A stretch of 50,991 nt of DNA from an uncultured cyanobacterium (GTDB lineage: Bacteria; Cyanobacteriota; Cyanobacteriia; Cyanobacteriales; Geitlerinemataceae): assembly GCA_937899645.1 (NCBI GenBank), contig CALCCD010000121.1:1-50991 (forward strand). The letters run 5' to 3'. The notes under the pieces are model-generated. The model did no database searches. It was not told the DNA's origin and saw only the letters and a program-made list of their open reading frames with translations. The translations under genes and the position numbers were made by a program. Position 1 is the first letter of the stretch. Every line of letters begins with the position of its first letter. Shown here piece by piece: positions 27,334-35,518 of this stretch.

Positions 27334-27394
27334 AGAAGCCGGGTTTACGAGCTTCTGGCACGAACCGCCACCGAATCGCAAAAACCCGGTTTCT
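27334..27394. repeat. palindromic repeat with inverted ends
   Basis: AGAAGCCGGGTTT (27334-27346) is inverted as AAACCCGGTTTCT (27382-27394), with one mismatch. The unit AGAAGCCGGG...AAACCCGG recurs at 37063-37118. This is a common type of dispersed palindrome in cyanobacterial intergenic DNA. It lies 20 bases after the preceding stop and could also act as a hairpin. Confidence 0.7.
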
Positions 27395-27439
27395 AATCGA
27401 CCGCTTATACTGTAATCGTACGGATTTCAGAGTCGGCCA

Positions 27440-28267
27440 ATGACCCACGTAAAAGTCCCGCCAGTCCTGAGCCAGTTCGCCGACGCGCTGATCGCCAAGC
27501 AAAGACCGTTCGTCCGGATCGAGGCGACGCCGCTAGATGCGCCACTCGATCGCGACCCCCTCGAACTCCACCAAAGCAAATTTCTCGGCAGCCCTTTCAT
27601 CCCCGAAGATGCCGAGTACCCAAAAGACACCGACGGCAATCCGCTGATCCTCCTCGTCCAAATCAACTTCGCGGAAGCCCCCGACCTCGACGGCTTCCCC
27701 AGCGAAGGGATGCTTCAGGTCTTCTTCAATCCCAACGAGTGGTCGGAAAGCGTCGTCGGCTGGGACAGCCGCTCGAACGCAGGCAAGATCGTCTATCTCA
27801 GCGCCGCAGACCTCCAAAAAACGCCGCGCACCACCTTCCCGGTCATCGACCCCGAAGCCTACGCCGAGCTGCCGATCGAAAGCATTCACAGCCTGACCTT
27901 CGAGAAGTCTATCGACACGGGCAACAGCGAAGATTTCCAATTTGCATTCGACTTCGGCGAGTTGGACTACTGGGAATTTGAAGAAAGCCTCAGCGAAGCG
28001 GACGGCAAAGCGTTTAAAAGCTACTTTTCCCGCGATGACGGACACAAGCTCGGCGGTTACGCGTACTTCACCCAAGGCGATATCCGCGAGTACGAAGGCC
28101 AGGAAGATTACGACCTCGTCCGCCAGAATGACGTGCAGCTACTCCAGCTCGACAGCGACGAAGAAATGATGTTCGGCGACAGCGGCGTCGGGCACGTTTT
28201 TATCTCGCCCGAGGCCCTGGCCGATCGCGACTTTAGCAAGGCTTACTTTTACTGGGACTGTTGCTAA
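27440..28267 (+). CDS. DUF1963 / YwqG family protein
   Basis: A 275-residue soluble protein of the YwqG (DUF1963) family. Family features are KFLGSPFIPEDAEYPKDTDG, LILLVQINFAEAPDLDGFPS, GMLQVFFNP, HKLGGYAYFTQGDIR, LLQLDSDEEMMFGDSGVG and FISPEALADRDFSKAYFYWD. The role of this family is not known in bacteria; members are common and sometimes linked with polymorphic toxin loci, which is not the case here. It is convergent with rsmH. Confidence 0.87.
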   Translation: MTHVKVPPVLSQFADALIAKQRPFVRIEATPLDAPLDRDPLELHQSKFLGSPFIPEDAEYPKDTDGNPLILLVQINFAEAPDLDGFPSEGMLQVFFNPNEWSESVVGWDSRSNAGKIVYLSAADLQKTPRTTFPVIDPEAYAELPIESIHSLTFEKSIDTGNSEDFQFAFDFGELDYWEFEESLSEADGKAFKSYFSRDDGHKLGGYAYFTQGDIREYEGQEDYDLVRQNDVQLLQLDSDEEMMFGDSGVGHVFISPEALADRDFSKAYFYWDCC

Positions 28268-28323
28268 AAGCATCGTGCGACCCGACTCACGAAAGGCTTA
28301 CTTCTCCCAAGCATTAGCCGAGC

Positions 28324-29304
28324 TTAACTTTCGTCGGCGATTCGCAGCGCAAATCGCATCTTGGCCGATCGCGCGCGCGGGTTGCGATCGCACTCTTCGC
28401 GTCCGGCGACGATCGGCTTTTTGGTCAGAACTTTCAAGGCGTCCGAGGCACGAAAGCGGTGCTTGACGATGCGATCTTCCAGGCTGTGGAACGAAATCGC
28501 GCCGATGCGGCCTGCGGGCTCGAGCGCGATCGGGGCGCGATCGATCCAGGTCTCCAGGCTGTCGAGTTCGCCGTTGACCGCGATCCGCAGCGCCTGGAAC
28601 GTGCGCGTCGCCGGGTGGATGCGCCCGTAACGATAGGACTTGGGTACCGATCGTGCGATCGTCTCGGCAAGCTGGGTCGTGGACTGGAGCGGGCGCTTGG
28701 CGACGATTTCGCGGGCGATGCGGCGCGAAAGGCGCTCCTCGCCGTACTCGTAGATCGCGTTGGCCAGGTCGGTCTCGTTCCAGTGATTGACGATATCTTC
28801 GGCGCTGAATTCCTGCGATCGATCCATCCGCATATCCAGCGGCGCTTCGCTGCGGAAGCTAAACCCGCGCTCGACGAGATCGAGCTGGCCGGAGCTAACG
28901 CCCAAGTCGGCAAAAATCCCCGCGAACTCCCCAGCGCGATCGGCGTAGGGAAAGTCCGCGAAATTGCCCTGCCAGTAAGCGACGCGATCGCCGAATTCCG
29001 TCAGATTTGCCCGCGCGGTGGCCAGAGCCTGGGCATCGCGATCGATCGCCGTCACCCGCGCCTCCGGGTCGGCCTCCAGGATGCGCCGCGAGTGGCCGCC
29101 CGCCCCTGCCGTGCAGTCCAGGTAGTGTCCGCCGGGGTGCGCCTCGCGATCGACCAGTCCCGCGATCGCCTCGTCGGGCAGCACGGAAACATGCTCGATC
29201 GGCACGAAGTTGACGGGCGCACCATCGGCGGGCGCACTATCGGCGGGCACGATATCGGCAGGTGTCAGATCTCGCGGATCTGCCGGATCTAAAGAGTCGG
29301 TCAC
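28324..29304 (-). CDS. rsmH: 16S rRNA (cytosine(1402)-N(4))-methyltransferase
   Basis: RsmH (MraW) methylates C1402 of 16S rRNA in the P site. The protein has 326 residues. The SAM motif [17 protein letters not shown] is clear, with [30 protein letters not shown] and the C-terminal [17 protein letters not shown]. The N-terminal 30 residues form a degenerate repeat rich in P, A and D ([16 protein letters not shown]), encoded by an imperfect tandem repeat near 29215-29265; the conserved part starts at [11 protein letters not shown], so a later start is possible. The usual mur/fts neighbours are absent. Confidence 0.94.
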   Translation of the reverse strand: MTDSLDPADPRDLTPADIVPADSAPADGAPVNFVPIEHVSVLPDEAIAGLVDREAHPGGHYLDCTAGAGGHSRRILEADPEARVTAIDRDAQALATARANLTEFGDRVAYWQGNFADFPYADRAGEFAGIFADLGVSSGQLDLVERGFSFRSEAPLDMRMDRSQEFSAEDIVNHWNETDLANAIYEYGEERLSRRIAREIVAKRPLQSTTQLAETIARSVPKSYRYGRIHPATRTFQALRIAVNGELDSLETWIDRAPIALEPAGRIGAISFHSLEDRIVKHRFRASDALKVLTKKPIVAGREECDRNPRARSAKMRFALRIADES

Positions 29305-29818
29305 AGCGTATAGAAGACAGCAGCAAAGCGGACGAGAGGTGGGCGTTCGCAGCCCAATGACTTTACTTTTTTCTTGCTAATAAAGAAGTCATCCTCGTTC
29401 CGCTTCTACAATATGAGCAGAGCTGTCTGTTGCAAAGTCTGCTGCAAAGCTTGTTGCCCAGCCCAAGGCCCAGCCCATTGCAAGGCATCTCCAGTCATCG
29501 CAGCAGTTCGAGCGGGGCCGAAAGCAGGCTCGGCTTCGCCGGTCGGCCGGTCGCATCTCGTTCGCACAAGGCCACTAACATGCGCCAAAATGCAACGAAC
29601 CCCTGACATTATCTGAAGTCGTCAATCCCCTAACCTCTGGAATTATACGTAAACTGCTACGATTTCTCCATCATTTGACACGGCATCCATCAGGGTTTCT
29701 ACCGATCTCTCGATTGCAGATAAACTAAGTTCCCGGGAAATGCGTCTACCCATTTCAGAGTGGGAAATATGGGTGAGCGTCTATGAGTTGTTCCACGAGA
29801 CTTTAATCACAAAGTTTT
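29305..29818. other. gene-free interval with a 12-bp degenerate tandem repeat
   Basis: A 514-bp region upstream of the conserved gene at 29819. Five imperfect 12-bp units (29427-29486; consensus CTGTTGCAAAGC / CCAAGGCCCAGC) are arranged head to tail. They create a short frame from 29413 rich in Cys (CCKVCCKACC), probably a side-effect of the repeat. A hairpin at 29748-29774 (ACCCATTTC / GAAATATGGGT) could be part of the 5' untranslated region of the gene at 29819. Confidence 0.5.
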
Positions 29819-31222
29819 ATGCCGGATCGTCGCAATCAGCAAAAAAAACTATTCGCCGTCCGCAATCACCCTGAAGCGCTTCTCAGGCGGCAAACACAGG
29901 AGGTTGTCTTCGGATACCTGCTCAAGCTCGTTCGAGAGTCGTCGGGCGAGGACGCGATCGCCGAGTTTCGCAGTCTATTTATCGAGCTGCGAGCGATGCC
30001 GGAGTCGAGCGCGAGCCAGGACGCTCTCAAGGCCATCTCGGGAGTCATCGCCGAAAACCAGCCCGAAGAGTTTTATTTCACGCTCAAGCGATCGTGCTAC
30101 ATCCTGTTCAACAACTGGGAGACCCAGCGCCAGCCGCAATTTATCCCGCAGCTCCTGTCGGTGTTTCAGGACGCCTCGATCCGGCAGAGAGCGATTTCGC
30201 CGCAGCTCCAGCGCCTGCGGGCGTGGCTGAATATTTTCGTTGAAGCCAGCGACTATAAAGACCTCCAGGTCTTTACGGCTAAATATCAGTCGGACTTTAG
30301 CAGCGCCCCAGCAGTGAAATGGAGCGATCGCTACACGGCCTACCTGCTCGTGCCCCAGTTCGTCGATCCGAACAACCCCAACGAGCAGCGCGAAGTCGCC
30401 CGCGCCGTCTCCCAGCGCCTTAAAGATTGCTTTACGCTAGACCTGGCGCTCTATACGACGCGATCGCAGCTCGCGAAAAATCGCCCGACGGACATCCCCA
30501 ATCCGACGATCTTCGGCGACGACACCCTGCGCGTAATCGCCACCCTAGTTAGCTCCCGCAGCCGCCACAGCCACGCGAACCTGGCGACGACCTTTCTGCG
30601 CCAGATGCAAGACTCGCCCTACGTCGGCTTCAAAAACGGTCTGCTGAAATATCTGAGCTTCTCTTGGTCGAGGAGCGACCTGAGCCGCAACCTCAAAAAG
30701 CGTCTGGGCGCGAGGCTGTCGATGCTCTATCGGCGCAACGACGAAGACCCGCTCGACGACGCGCTGCTGCTGCGCACCTGCAACCGGACGATCGACTTTT
30801 TTACGATGGAAACCGATAGCGAGCCCGCGCCGCTGTTCGTCTGGATGATGTCGAGCAGCAACCCGCTGCGGCTGGCGCTGGCTTTAATCAAGATCGCAGC
30901 CATCAGCCCCAACTCGCGCCTGCACTTGGAAACGCGCGTCGCCCAGCTTATTCGCTACTACCAAGATCTCGATGAGGAGCGCTGCCAGTGGGTGATCCAG
31001 TTCTTCGAGCTGTTCAAGATCGCCAGCGCCATCCACTCGAAAGACGTCGAATACAGCCTCGTAGAAGTCGAGAACACCGAAATTGCCCCGGCGGAGTCAG
31101 AATCGTCGGCAGGTCTCCTCAGCGGGGTACGTATCTTCGCGCAGGTGCGCTTCGATCGCCAGCGCCTGAACGAGCTGGCGCGCGACGACACCCGCAGCGA
31201 AACCTTCCAGGCCGGAGCGTAG
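29819..31222 (+). CDS. conserved cyanobacterial protein, function unknown
   Basis: A 467-residue soluble, mainly helical protein. The N-terminus MPDRRNQQKKLFAVRNHPEA is of a type I remember as conserved among cyanobacterial homologues annotated as hypothetical. Other marked segments are FYFTLKRSCYILFNNWETQR, DALLLRTCNRTIDFFT and RCQWVIQFFELFKIASAIH. There are no membrane helices and no enzyme motif. Its helix-rich layout could be an adaptor repeat fold, but that is a guess. A response regulator follows 154 bases downstream in the same direction. Confidence 0.75.
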   Translation: MPDRRNQQKKLFAVRNHPEALLRRQTQEVVFGYLLKLVRESSGEDAIAEFRSLFIELRAMPESSASQDALKAISGVIAENQPEEFYFTLKRSCYILFNNWETQRQPQFIPQLLSVFQDASIRQRAISPQLQRLRAWLNIFVEASDYKDLQVFTAKYQSDFSSAPAVKWSDRYTAYLLVPQFVDPNNPNEQREVARAVSQRLKDCFTLDLALYTTRSQLAKNRPTDIPNPTIFGDDTLRVIATLVSSRSRHSHANLATTFLRQMQDSPYVGFKNGLLKYLSFSWSRSDLSRNLKKRLGARLSMLYRRNDEDPLDDALLLRTCNRTIDFFTMETDSEPAPLFVWMMSSSNPLRLALALIKIAAISPNSRLHLETRVAQLIRYYQDLDEERCQWVIQFFELFKIASAIHSKDVEYSLVEVENTEIAPAESESSAGLLSGVRIFAQVRFDRQRLNELARDDTRSETFQAGA

Positions 31223-31376
31223 AGGCCAGAGTGTAGACCGCAAATCAGAGCGCCGACGCAGGGGGCTCGCTTCCTGGCCGATCGCTGCGAGATGGGGGTA
31301 AGCTAGACACGCAATCCCAGTCAATTATCCCAGTCAGTCGGGTCGTTATCCCGCCAACGCTTTTAAGGAGTTTGTT

Positions 31377-31922
31377 GTGGCAAGTCACAAAATCTTGGTT
31401 ATCGACGATAGCCGTGTGATTCAGAAAACCGTTAAAGACATGCTGCCTCCCGGTAACTTCGATGTTGTTGAAGCGAAAGACGGGGAAGCAGGGTTTAACA
31501 AGATTCGCTCGGAGAAGCCGAGCCTGATCATGCTCGATTTCCTGCTGCCGAAGAAGAGCGGCTGGGAAGTATTCCAGGAGATTCAGGCCGACGCGGATTT
31601 GATCAAGATCCCGCTGGTGCTGATGTCTGGCCGTCGCGAAGAGGTCACGGAGAAGATCCCCGAGCCGTTTGAATATTTCGAGTTCATCGAAAAGCCCTTC
31701 GAGAAGAAGCAGCTAATCGGTGCGATCAAGGCGGCGATGTCCAAGGCTAAGAAGCCCCGCAAGGCGGCGGCAAAGGCGGCTACGCCCGCAGCAGCAGGCG
31801 CGTCCGGCGGCGCAGATGTAGCCGCACTGGCGGCGAAGGTGGCCAAGCTCGAAGCCGAGGTCGTAGCGCTCAAGAAGCAAAACGCAAAGATTCTGACGTT
31901 TATCAAGCAGAAGCTGAAGTAA
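31377..31922 (+). CDS. response regulator with a C-terminal coiled coil
   Basis: A 181-residue single-receiver protein. The phosphoacceptor is Asp54 (IMLDFLLP) with the acidic pair Asp10/Asp11 (VIDDSR), Ser84 (LMSGR) and Lys106 (FIEKPF), so the receiver is complete. A Lys/Ala-rich linker (residues 118-145) leads to a short coiled coil (VAALAAKVAKLEAEVVAL). There is no DNA-binding or enzyme domain, so output is likely through protein contact or dimerisation. The start is a GTG at 31377, supported by AAGGAG. No kinase is adjacent. A miniature element inserted nine bases after the stop. Confidence 0.9.
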   Translation: MASHKILVIDDSRVIQKTVKDMLPPGNFDVVEAKDGEAGFNKIRSEKPSLIMLDFLLPKKSGWEVFQEIQADADLIKIPLVLMSGRREEVTEKIPEPFEYFEFIEKPFEKKQLIGAIKAAMSKAKKPRKAAAKAATPAAAGASGGADVAALAAKVAKLEAEVVALKKQNAKILTFIKQKLK

Positions 31923-31930
31923 GTTTCCGG

Positions 31931-32020
31931 GTAGTAATGCAGCGTAATGCCCCCTGACTGCTGAAACCGTTGCGATTCGGCAATTCAAGCCGGGAATACC
32001 ATTACGGTTGCATCACTACC
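31931..32020. mobile_element. miniature inverted-repeat element, copy 2
   Basis: A 90-bp copy of the element at 17208-17300. The ends are inverted: GTAGTAATGCAGC-GTAATG on the left and the complement of CATTACGGTTGCATCACTACC on the right. Its 9-bp flanks AGTTTCCGG (31922-31930) and GGTTTCCGC (32021-32029) agree at 7 of 9 positions, consistent with an older target duplication. It sits between the response regulator and its hairpin terminator. Confidence 0.85.
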
Positions 32021-32046
32021 GGTTTCCGCACGTCCGAAATGTCAAG

Positions 32047-32086
32047 AAGCGCCCTGTTCTGCTCTTATCGGCAGCGGGGCGCTTTT
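32047..32086 (+). terminator. intrinsic terminator
   Basis: AAGCGCCC (32047-32054) pairs with GGGCGCTT (32077-32084), with a further small inner stem (CTGC/GCAG), followed by T residues. It is probably the original terminator of the response regulator, now 125 bases from the stop because an element inserted between them. Confidence 0.7.
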
Positions 32087-32118
32087 ACATGAAATCGAAC
32101 AAGCCGGAGAAAGGTTCT

Positions 32119-32195
32119 GTAGGGACGCATGGCAATGCGTCCGGGATCGGTGAGAACCGCGCAAGATCGCGGGCGCACTGCCGTGACGCCCCTAC
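32119..32195. repeat. palindromic element of 77 bp
   Basis: GTAGGGACGCATGGCAATGC (32119-32138, continuing GTCC) is inverted at the other end as GGGCGCACTGCCGTGACGCC (32171-32190) plus CCTAC. The arms match at about 20 of 24 positions, and each arm is itself nearly palindromic. This is the layout of cyanobacterial GTAGGG...CCCTAC interspersed palindromes. No target duplication is clear. Confidence 0.75.
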
Positions 32196-32227
32196 TGGAG
32201 GTCAGGTTTTACGTCGTCGATCCGCTC

Positions 32228-32476
32228 CTAGAGGCCGCTGCTGTCGAGGAGCTGCATGAGGCGATCGACAAACGACTCGCCCCACTTCAGCGACAGCGCG
32301 CCGCACAAAAGACACAGGCCGAACTCCAGCCCGACGGCTAGCGGGCTATTGGGCAGAAAGTCGCTGTAGGTCAGCGGCACGGCTAGCAGCAGCGCTCCGG
32401 CGATCGCGCCGCCCGCAAACCGTAGCACCGGAATACGCTGCACTCCAGTGGATTCAGGATGTTGGAACTGGGACAT
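32228..32476 (-). CDS. small conserved membrane protein
   Basis: An 82-residue protein with two hydrophobic helices (FAGGAIAGALLLAVPLTYSD; LAVGLEFGLCLLCGALSL) and a conserved end (GESFVDRLMQLLDSSGL). I recall this tail in many small cyanobacterial membrane proteins of unknown function. The ATG at 32476 is chosen because CTGGAG lies six bases upstream and family sequence starts there; the longer frame to 32518 lacks it. It is downstream of the palindromic element. Confidence 0.72.
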   Translation of the reverse strand: MSQFQHPESTGVQRIPVLRFAGGAIAGALLLAVPLTYSDFLPNSPLAVGLEFGLCLLCGALSLKWGESFVDRLMQLLDSSGL

Positions 32477-32632
32477 ATCGGCTCCAGAAAAAACGTAAAC
32501 GACCTTGGGAGATGCCATACCTGACGGGTTCGTGACGGAGAGTGTTGCCGAACGCTTCTAGAAACGCCTGCCGCCTCAGAAGTCCGGCTTTTTGGAAAGG
32601 TCGAACTTCTCGGTGACTGCGAAGTGTTGCAC

Positions 32633-35224
32633 CTAAAGCCAGCTGCCGATCGTGATAAATGGCGACCATACCGCCGGGTGCTCGTAGGCGAAGTCGTTGA
32701 TGGCGTTAACCTGGGCGCGGCGCAGGGCTTCGGCCTTGGAGACGCCCGGTTTCGACAGCTCGGTGTAGAAGGTGTCGATGAGCGCCACGGTCGAGGCATC
32801 GTTGATAAACCAGAGGCTGGCCAGGGCACTCTTGGCTCCGGCGCGGACGGCGACCCCGGCGATGCCCAGGGCAGCGCGGTTGTCTCCGGCGGCGGTCTGG
32901 CAAGCGCTCAGGGTCAACAGCTCGATCGGCTGGCGGCGGGCGCTGCCGGTGCGTACGGTGCGCGATCGCAGCAGCGAGTCGATCGTGTCGATCGTGATCT
33001 CCTTGTCGTAGGCCAGCAGGAAAGTCGTGTCCGAATCGACGCCAAAGCGTCCGTGGGTGGCCATATGCACCACGGAGTAAGCATCGTCGCCGAGAGCGTC
33101 CTCGAAGTTCTGGAGCGTGAACTCGCGATCGAGCAGGATACGTCCGTCGAGGCGCGCGGCGACCTGCTCGACTTCGTCAGCGACGCTTTCCAAGGCCGCA
33201 AAGGGCGGGCGCGCGACAGTTAAGCCCAGCACGAGCGCTTTGATATCTTCTTTGTCTAGGTTCGACTGGCTGGTGAGCTGGAGACTCGGGGTCGTGGCGA
33301 TCGCGTAGTCTTCAATCAAGAATCGCTCGCCATCGTGCAGCGCCGACATCGGGATTTTACGTAAAACGCTGTCTTGAATAAACACTAGCGTTTGCGGGTT
33401 GGCGGCCTGGATATCGGGCAGGATCGGCGAAATCAGGCTGCGGTAGAGCGACTGGGCGCGAATCAGGTATTCGTTCGTGCCGCGCTTTTCGAGCAGGCGG
33501 CGAAACTCATCGACTTCAGTATTGAGCTGCTGACGATCGAGGTTGGCCGTGCGCTGTGCCAGCGTGCTGTCGGCGAACCGAACGATCAGCTCGGTGCGAT
33601 CTTCGAGGCTGATGCTGTAGATAACGGCGGCGTTGGGGTCGGTGAGCTGGCCGTTTTCCTCGACGATCGACTTGGCCACCTCGACGCAGTCATCGCCGAA
33701 GAAGTTTTGCAGCTCGGCGATTTTCAGCAGTTCCAGAACGTCGAGCACTTCGCGCAGGTTGGCCTGCTTTTGGGCCGGGTCGGCCTCTGCGCTCAGAAGC
33801 TGGGAAATCAGCTCCCGATAGACCGGCTCGACGGTGTCGCGGAAGTCGAACTGGATGTCTTTATTGGCCGCGACGATATCGCCGCGAATGCTTTGCAGCG
33901 AGCCGATCGCCGCGCGGTAGGACGCGATCGCGCCGTCTCGATCGCCGGTGGCTCGCCGCAGCCGTCCGGCCTGCCACTGCCAACGGTAGAGGCTGTCGGT
34001 CGCGTTGACTTCCTGGGCGGCGACTTGCGCCTGCTGGGTCAGGGTGGCGGCGTCGCGGTAGGCGCGGTTGCGCTCGTACACCGTGCCCAGCGTCCCCAGT
34101 GCAAAGGACTCGGCGCGGCGATCGTCGATGGCGCGGGCCACTTCGATCGCATCGCGCAGCAGCATGGCCTTACGCTGGCGATCGCGGATATCGTCGTAGC
34201 CCATCGCGGCATTGATCAGCGCGAAGGCTTTGTTGCGCGAATCCGGCTCGCCCTCGAGCAGCACGATCGCCCGGTCGCGATTGACCGCGATCGCCTCGCG
34301 GTCGAGGGTGTCGTCGTCCAGGACCAGGATGCGGTTGAGGTTGAGCAGGGCGCGCGCCTCGACGATGCCGCCGATCTGCTGGCTGGCAGCGACGCTGCGA
34401 CGGGCGACATCGATCGCGTTGGCCACCGCGCGGGTCAGGTTCGAGCGGAAGCGGGCGGCGTCTTGAATTTCGCCCTCGGCTTCGGCGACACCGAGCTGAT
34501 AGCGAAAGCGCTGCACTTGGCTTTCGTAGACGTTGCCGAGATTGTTGTAGGCGATCGCCGCGAACAGCACGTTACCGTCCGCCCGCGCGATTTCGAGGCT
34601 TTCGCGGTGAGCATCGACCGCGTCCAGATAGCGACCCGAGGCCCACAGCGCGTTCCCCAGCGCGCCCTGGGCGGCGGCGAGGGTGTTGCGATCGTCGGCC
34701 TCGCGGGCGATCGCGATCGCCCCTTCCAGCAACCGCACCGCACGGTTGTGCTGTCCCATCACGTCAAAGGACTGCGCCTGCTCGATCGACAGTTGCGCCA
34801 CGGTGAGCTGGCCATCGGGCTGGGTTTCGTAATAGTCGATGGCGCTTTCCCAGGCGATCGCCGCGCGCTCCGGCTGGCCGATCGCCTGATAGGCCGCCGC
34901 CAAGTTACTTTCGATGGTTGCCGCATCGGCTTCGCTGGGCGAGGCGTCGAGAGCCTGCTGCCACGCTACGATCGCCGCCATAAAGTCACCGCGTTCGTAA
35001 GCCGCTAGCCCGCCATCAACGAGCGAACTGGCTCGCACCTCCTCGGGAACCATCGAGTTCTCGAAGGTCGTCGGCGGCGCACCGACCGCGCGATCGCCCG
35101 GAGACACGATCGAAAGGCCGCTGACAACGACCGCCACGAGAGCAACCGCAAAGCGTAGAACAAAGCGTAGGCCGGAGCGCAGAACGAACAGCCGACCTCG
35201 GCGAATGGGGGACAGAGCAGGCAT
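32633..35224 (-). CDS. CHAT-domain protein with TPR repeats
   Basis: An 863-residue protein. A basic N-terminus and hydrophobic stretch (FVLRFAVALVAVVVSGLSIV) indicate export or membrane anchoring. From about residue 65 to 470 there are TPR-like repeats (YERGDFMAAIVAWQQALDAS; LGNALWASGRYLDAVDAHRE). The C-terminal CHAT domain is a caspase-like protease fold with His724 (VVHMATHGRFG) and Cys775 (LLTLSACQTAAGD), and ends PAVWSPFITIGSWL. Both catalytic residues are present, so it is likely active. CHAT-TPR proteins are common in cyanobacteria; some related proteases act in defence, but no defence partner is next to this one. Confidence 0.92.
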   Translation of the reverse strand: MPALSPIRRGRLFVLRSGLRFVLRFAVALVAVVVSGLSIVSPGDRAVGAPPTTFENSMVPEEVRASSLVDGGLAAYERGDFMAAIVAWQQALDASPSEADAATIESNLAAAYQAIGQPERAAIAWESAIDYYETQPDGQLTVAQLSIEQAQSFDVMGQHNRAVRLLEGAIAIAREADDRNTLAAAQGALGNALWASGRYLDAVDAHRESLEIARADGNVLFAAIAYNNLGNVYESQVQRFRYQLGVAEAEGEIQDAARFRSNLTRAVANAIDVARRSVAASQQIGGIVEARALLNLNRILVLDDDTLDREAIAVNRDRAIVLLEGEPDSRNKAFALINAAMGYDDIRDRQRKAMLLRDAIEVARAIDDRRAESFALGTLGTVYERNRAYRDAATLTQQAQVAAQEVNATDSLYRWQWQAGRLRRATGDRDGAIASYRAAIGSLQSIRGDIVAANKDIQFDFRDTVEPVYRELISQLLSAEADPAQKQANLREVLDVLELLKIAELQNFFGDDCVEVAKSIVEENGQLTDPNAAVIYSISLEDRTELIVRFADSTLAQRTANLDRQQLNTEVDEFRRLLEKRGTNEYLIRAQSLYRSLISPILPDIQAANPQTLVFIQDSVLRKIPMSALHDGERFLIEDYAIATTPSLQLTSQSNLDKEDIKALVLGLTVARPPFAALESVADEVEQVAARLDGRILLDREFTLQNFEDALGDDAYSVVHMATHGRFGVDSDTTFLLAYDKEITIDTIDSLLRSRTVRTGSARRQPIELLTLSACQTAAGDNRAALGIAGVAVRAGAKSALASLWFINDASTVALIDTFYTELSKPGVSKAEALRRAQVNAINDFAYEHPAVWSPFITIGSWL

Positions 35225-35518
35225 ATGCGACGGGGCGGGAAGAACTGAAAGGGCTAGAGCAGAATACGGCGTTGGGCGGACGCAACCGGCGGATTTATAT
35301 CGGATCTACGCTTTCGATCGCGCGGTTGGATTTCCGTCGGATTTCGGTTGGATTTATCGTCGAGTGGATCGACCGATACGACCGAGGTCGCGACAACCAG
35401 CACGGCGAACCGCCGCTCGAGCTATGGTCGGGGACGCGATCGCCCGCGATCGCCAGAGGCTCGAATTGATGCGGGCCCAGCCACCGTCTCACCGGCGCTT
35501 TCGCTCGCCCGACGACCT

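Noticed and set aside
32633-35224. The CHAT-TPR protein as part of a CRISPR-linked or gasdermin defence system
   Set aside because: No gRAMP/Cas7-11, gasdermin or other defence gene is next to it; neighbours are a small membrane protein and purU.
35225-35518. Frames extending purU upstream to 35348 or further
   Set aside because: The ACT domain starts at 35519 and the upstream codons show no homology; the interval is the divergent promoter region.
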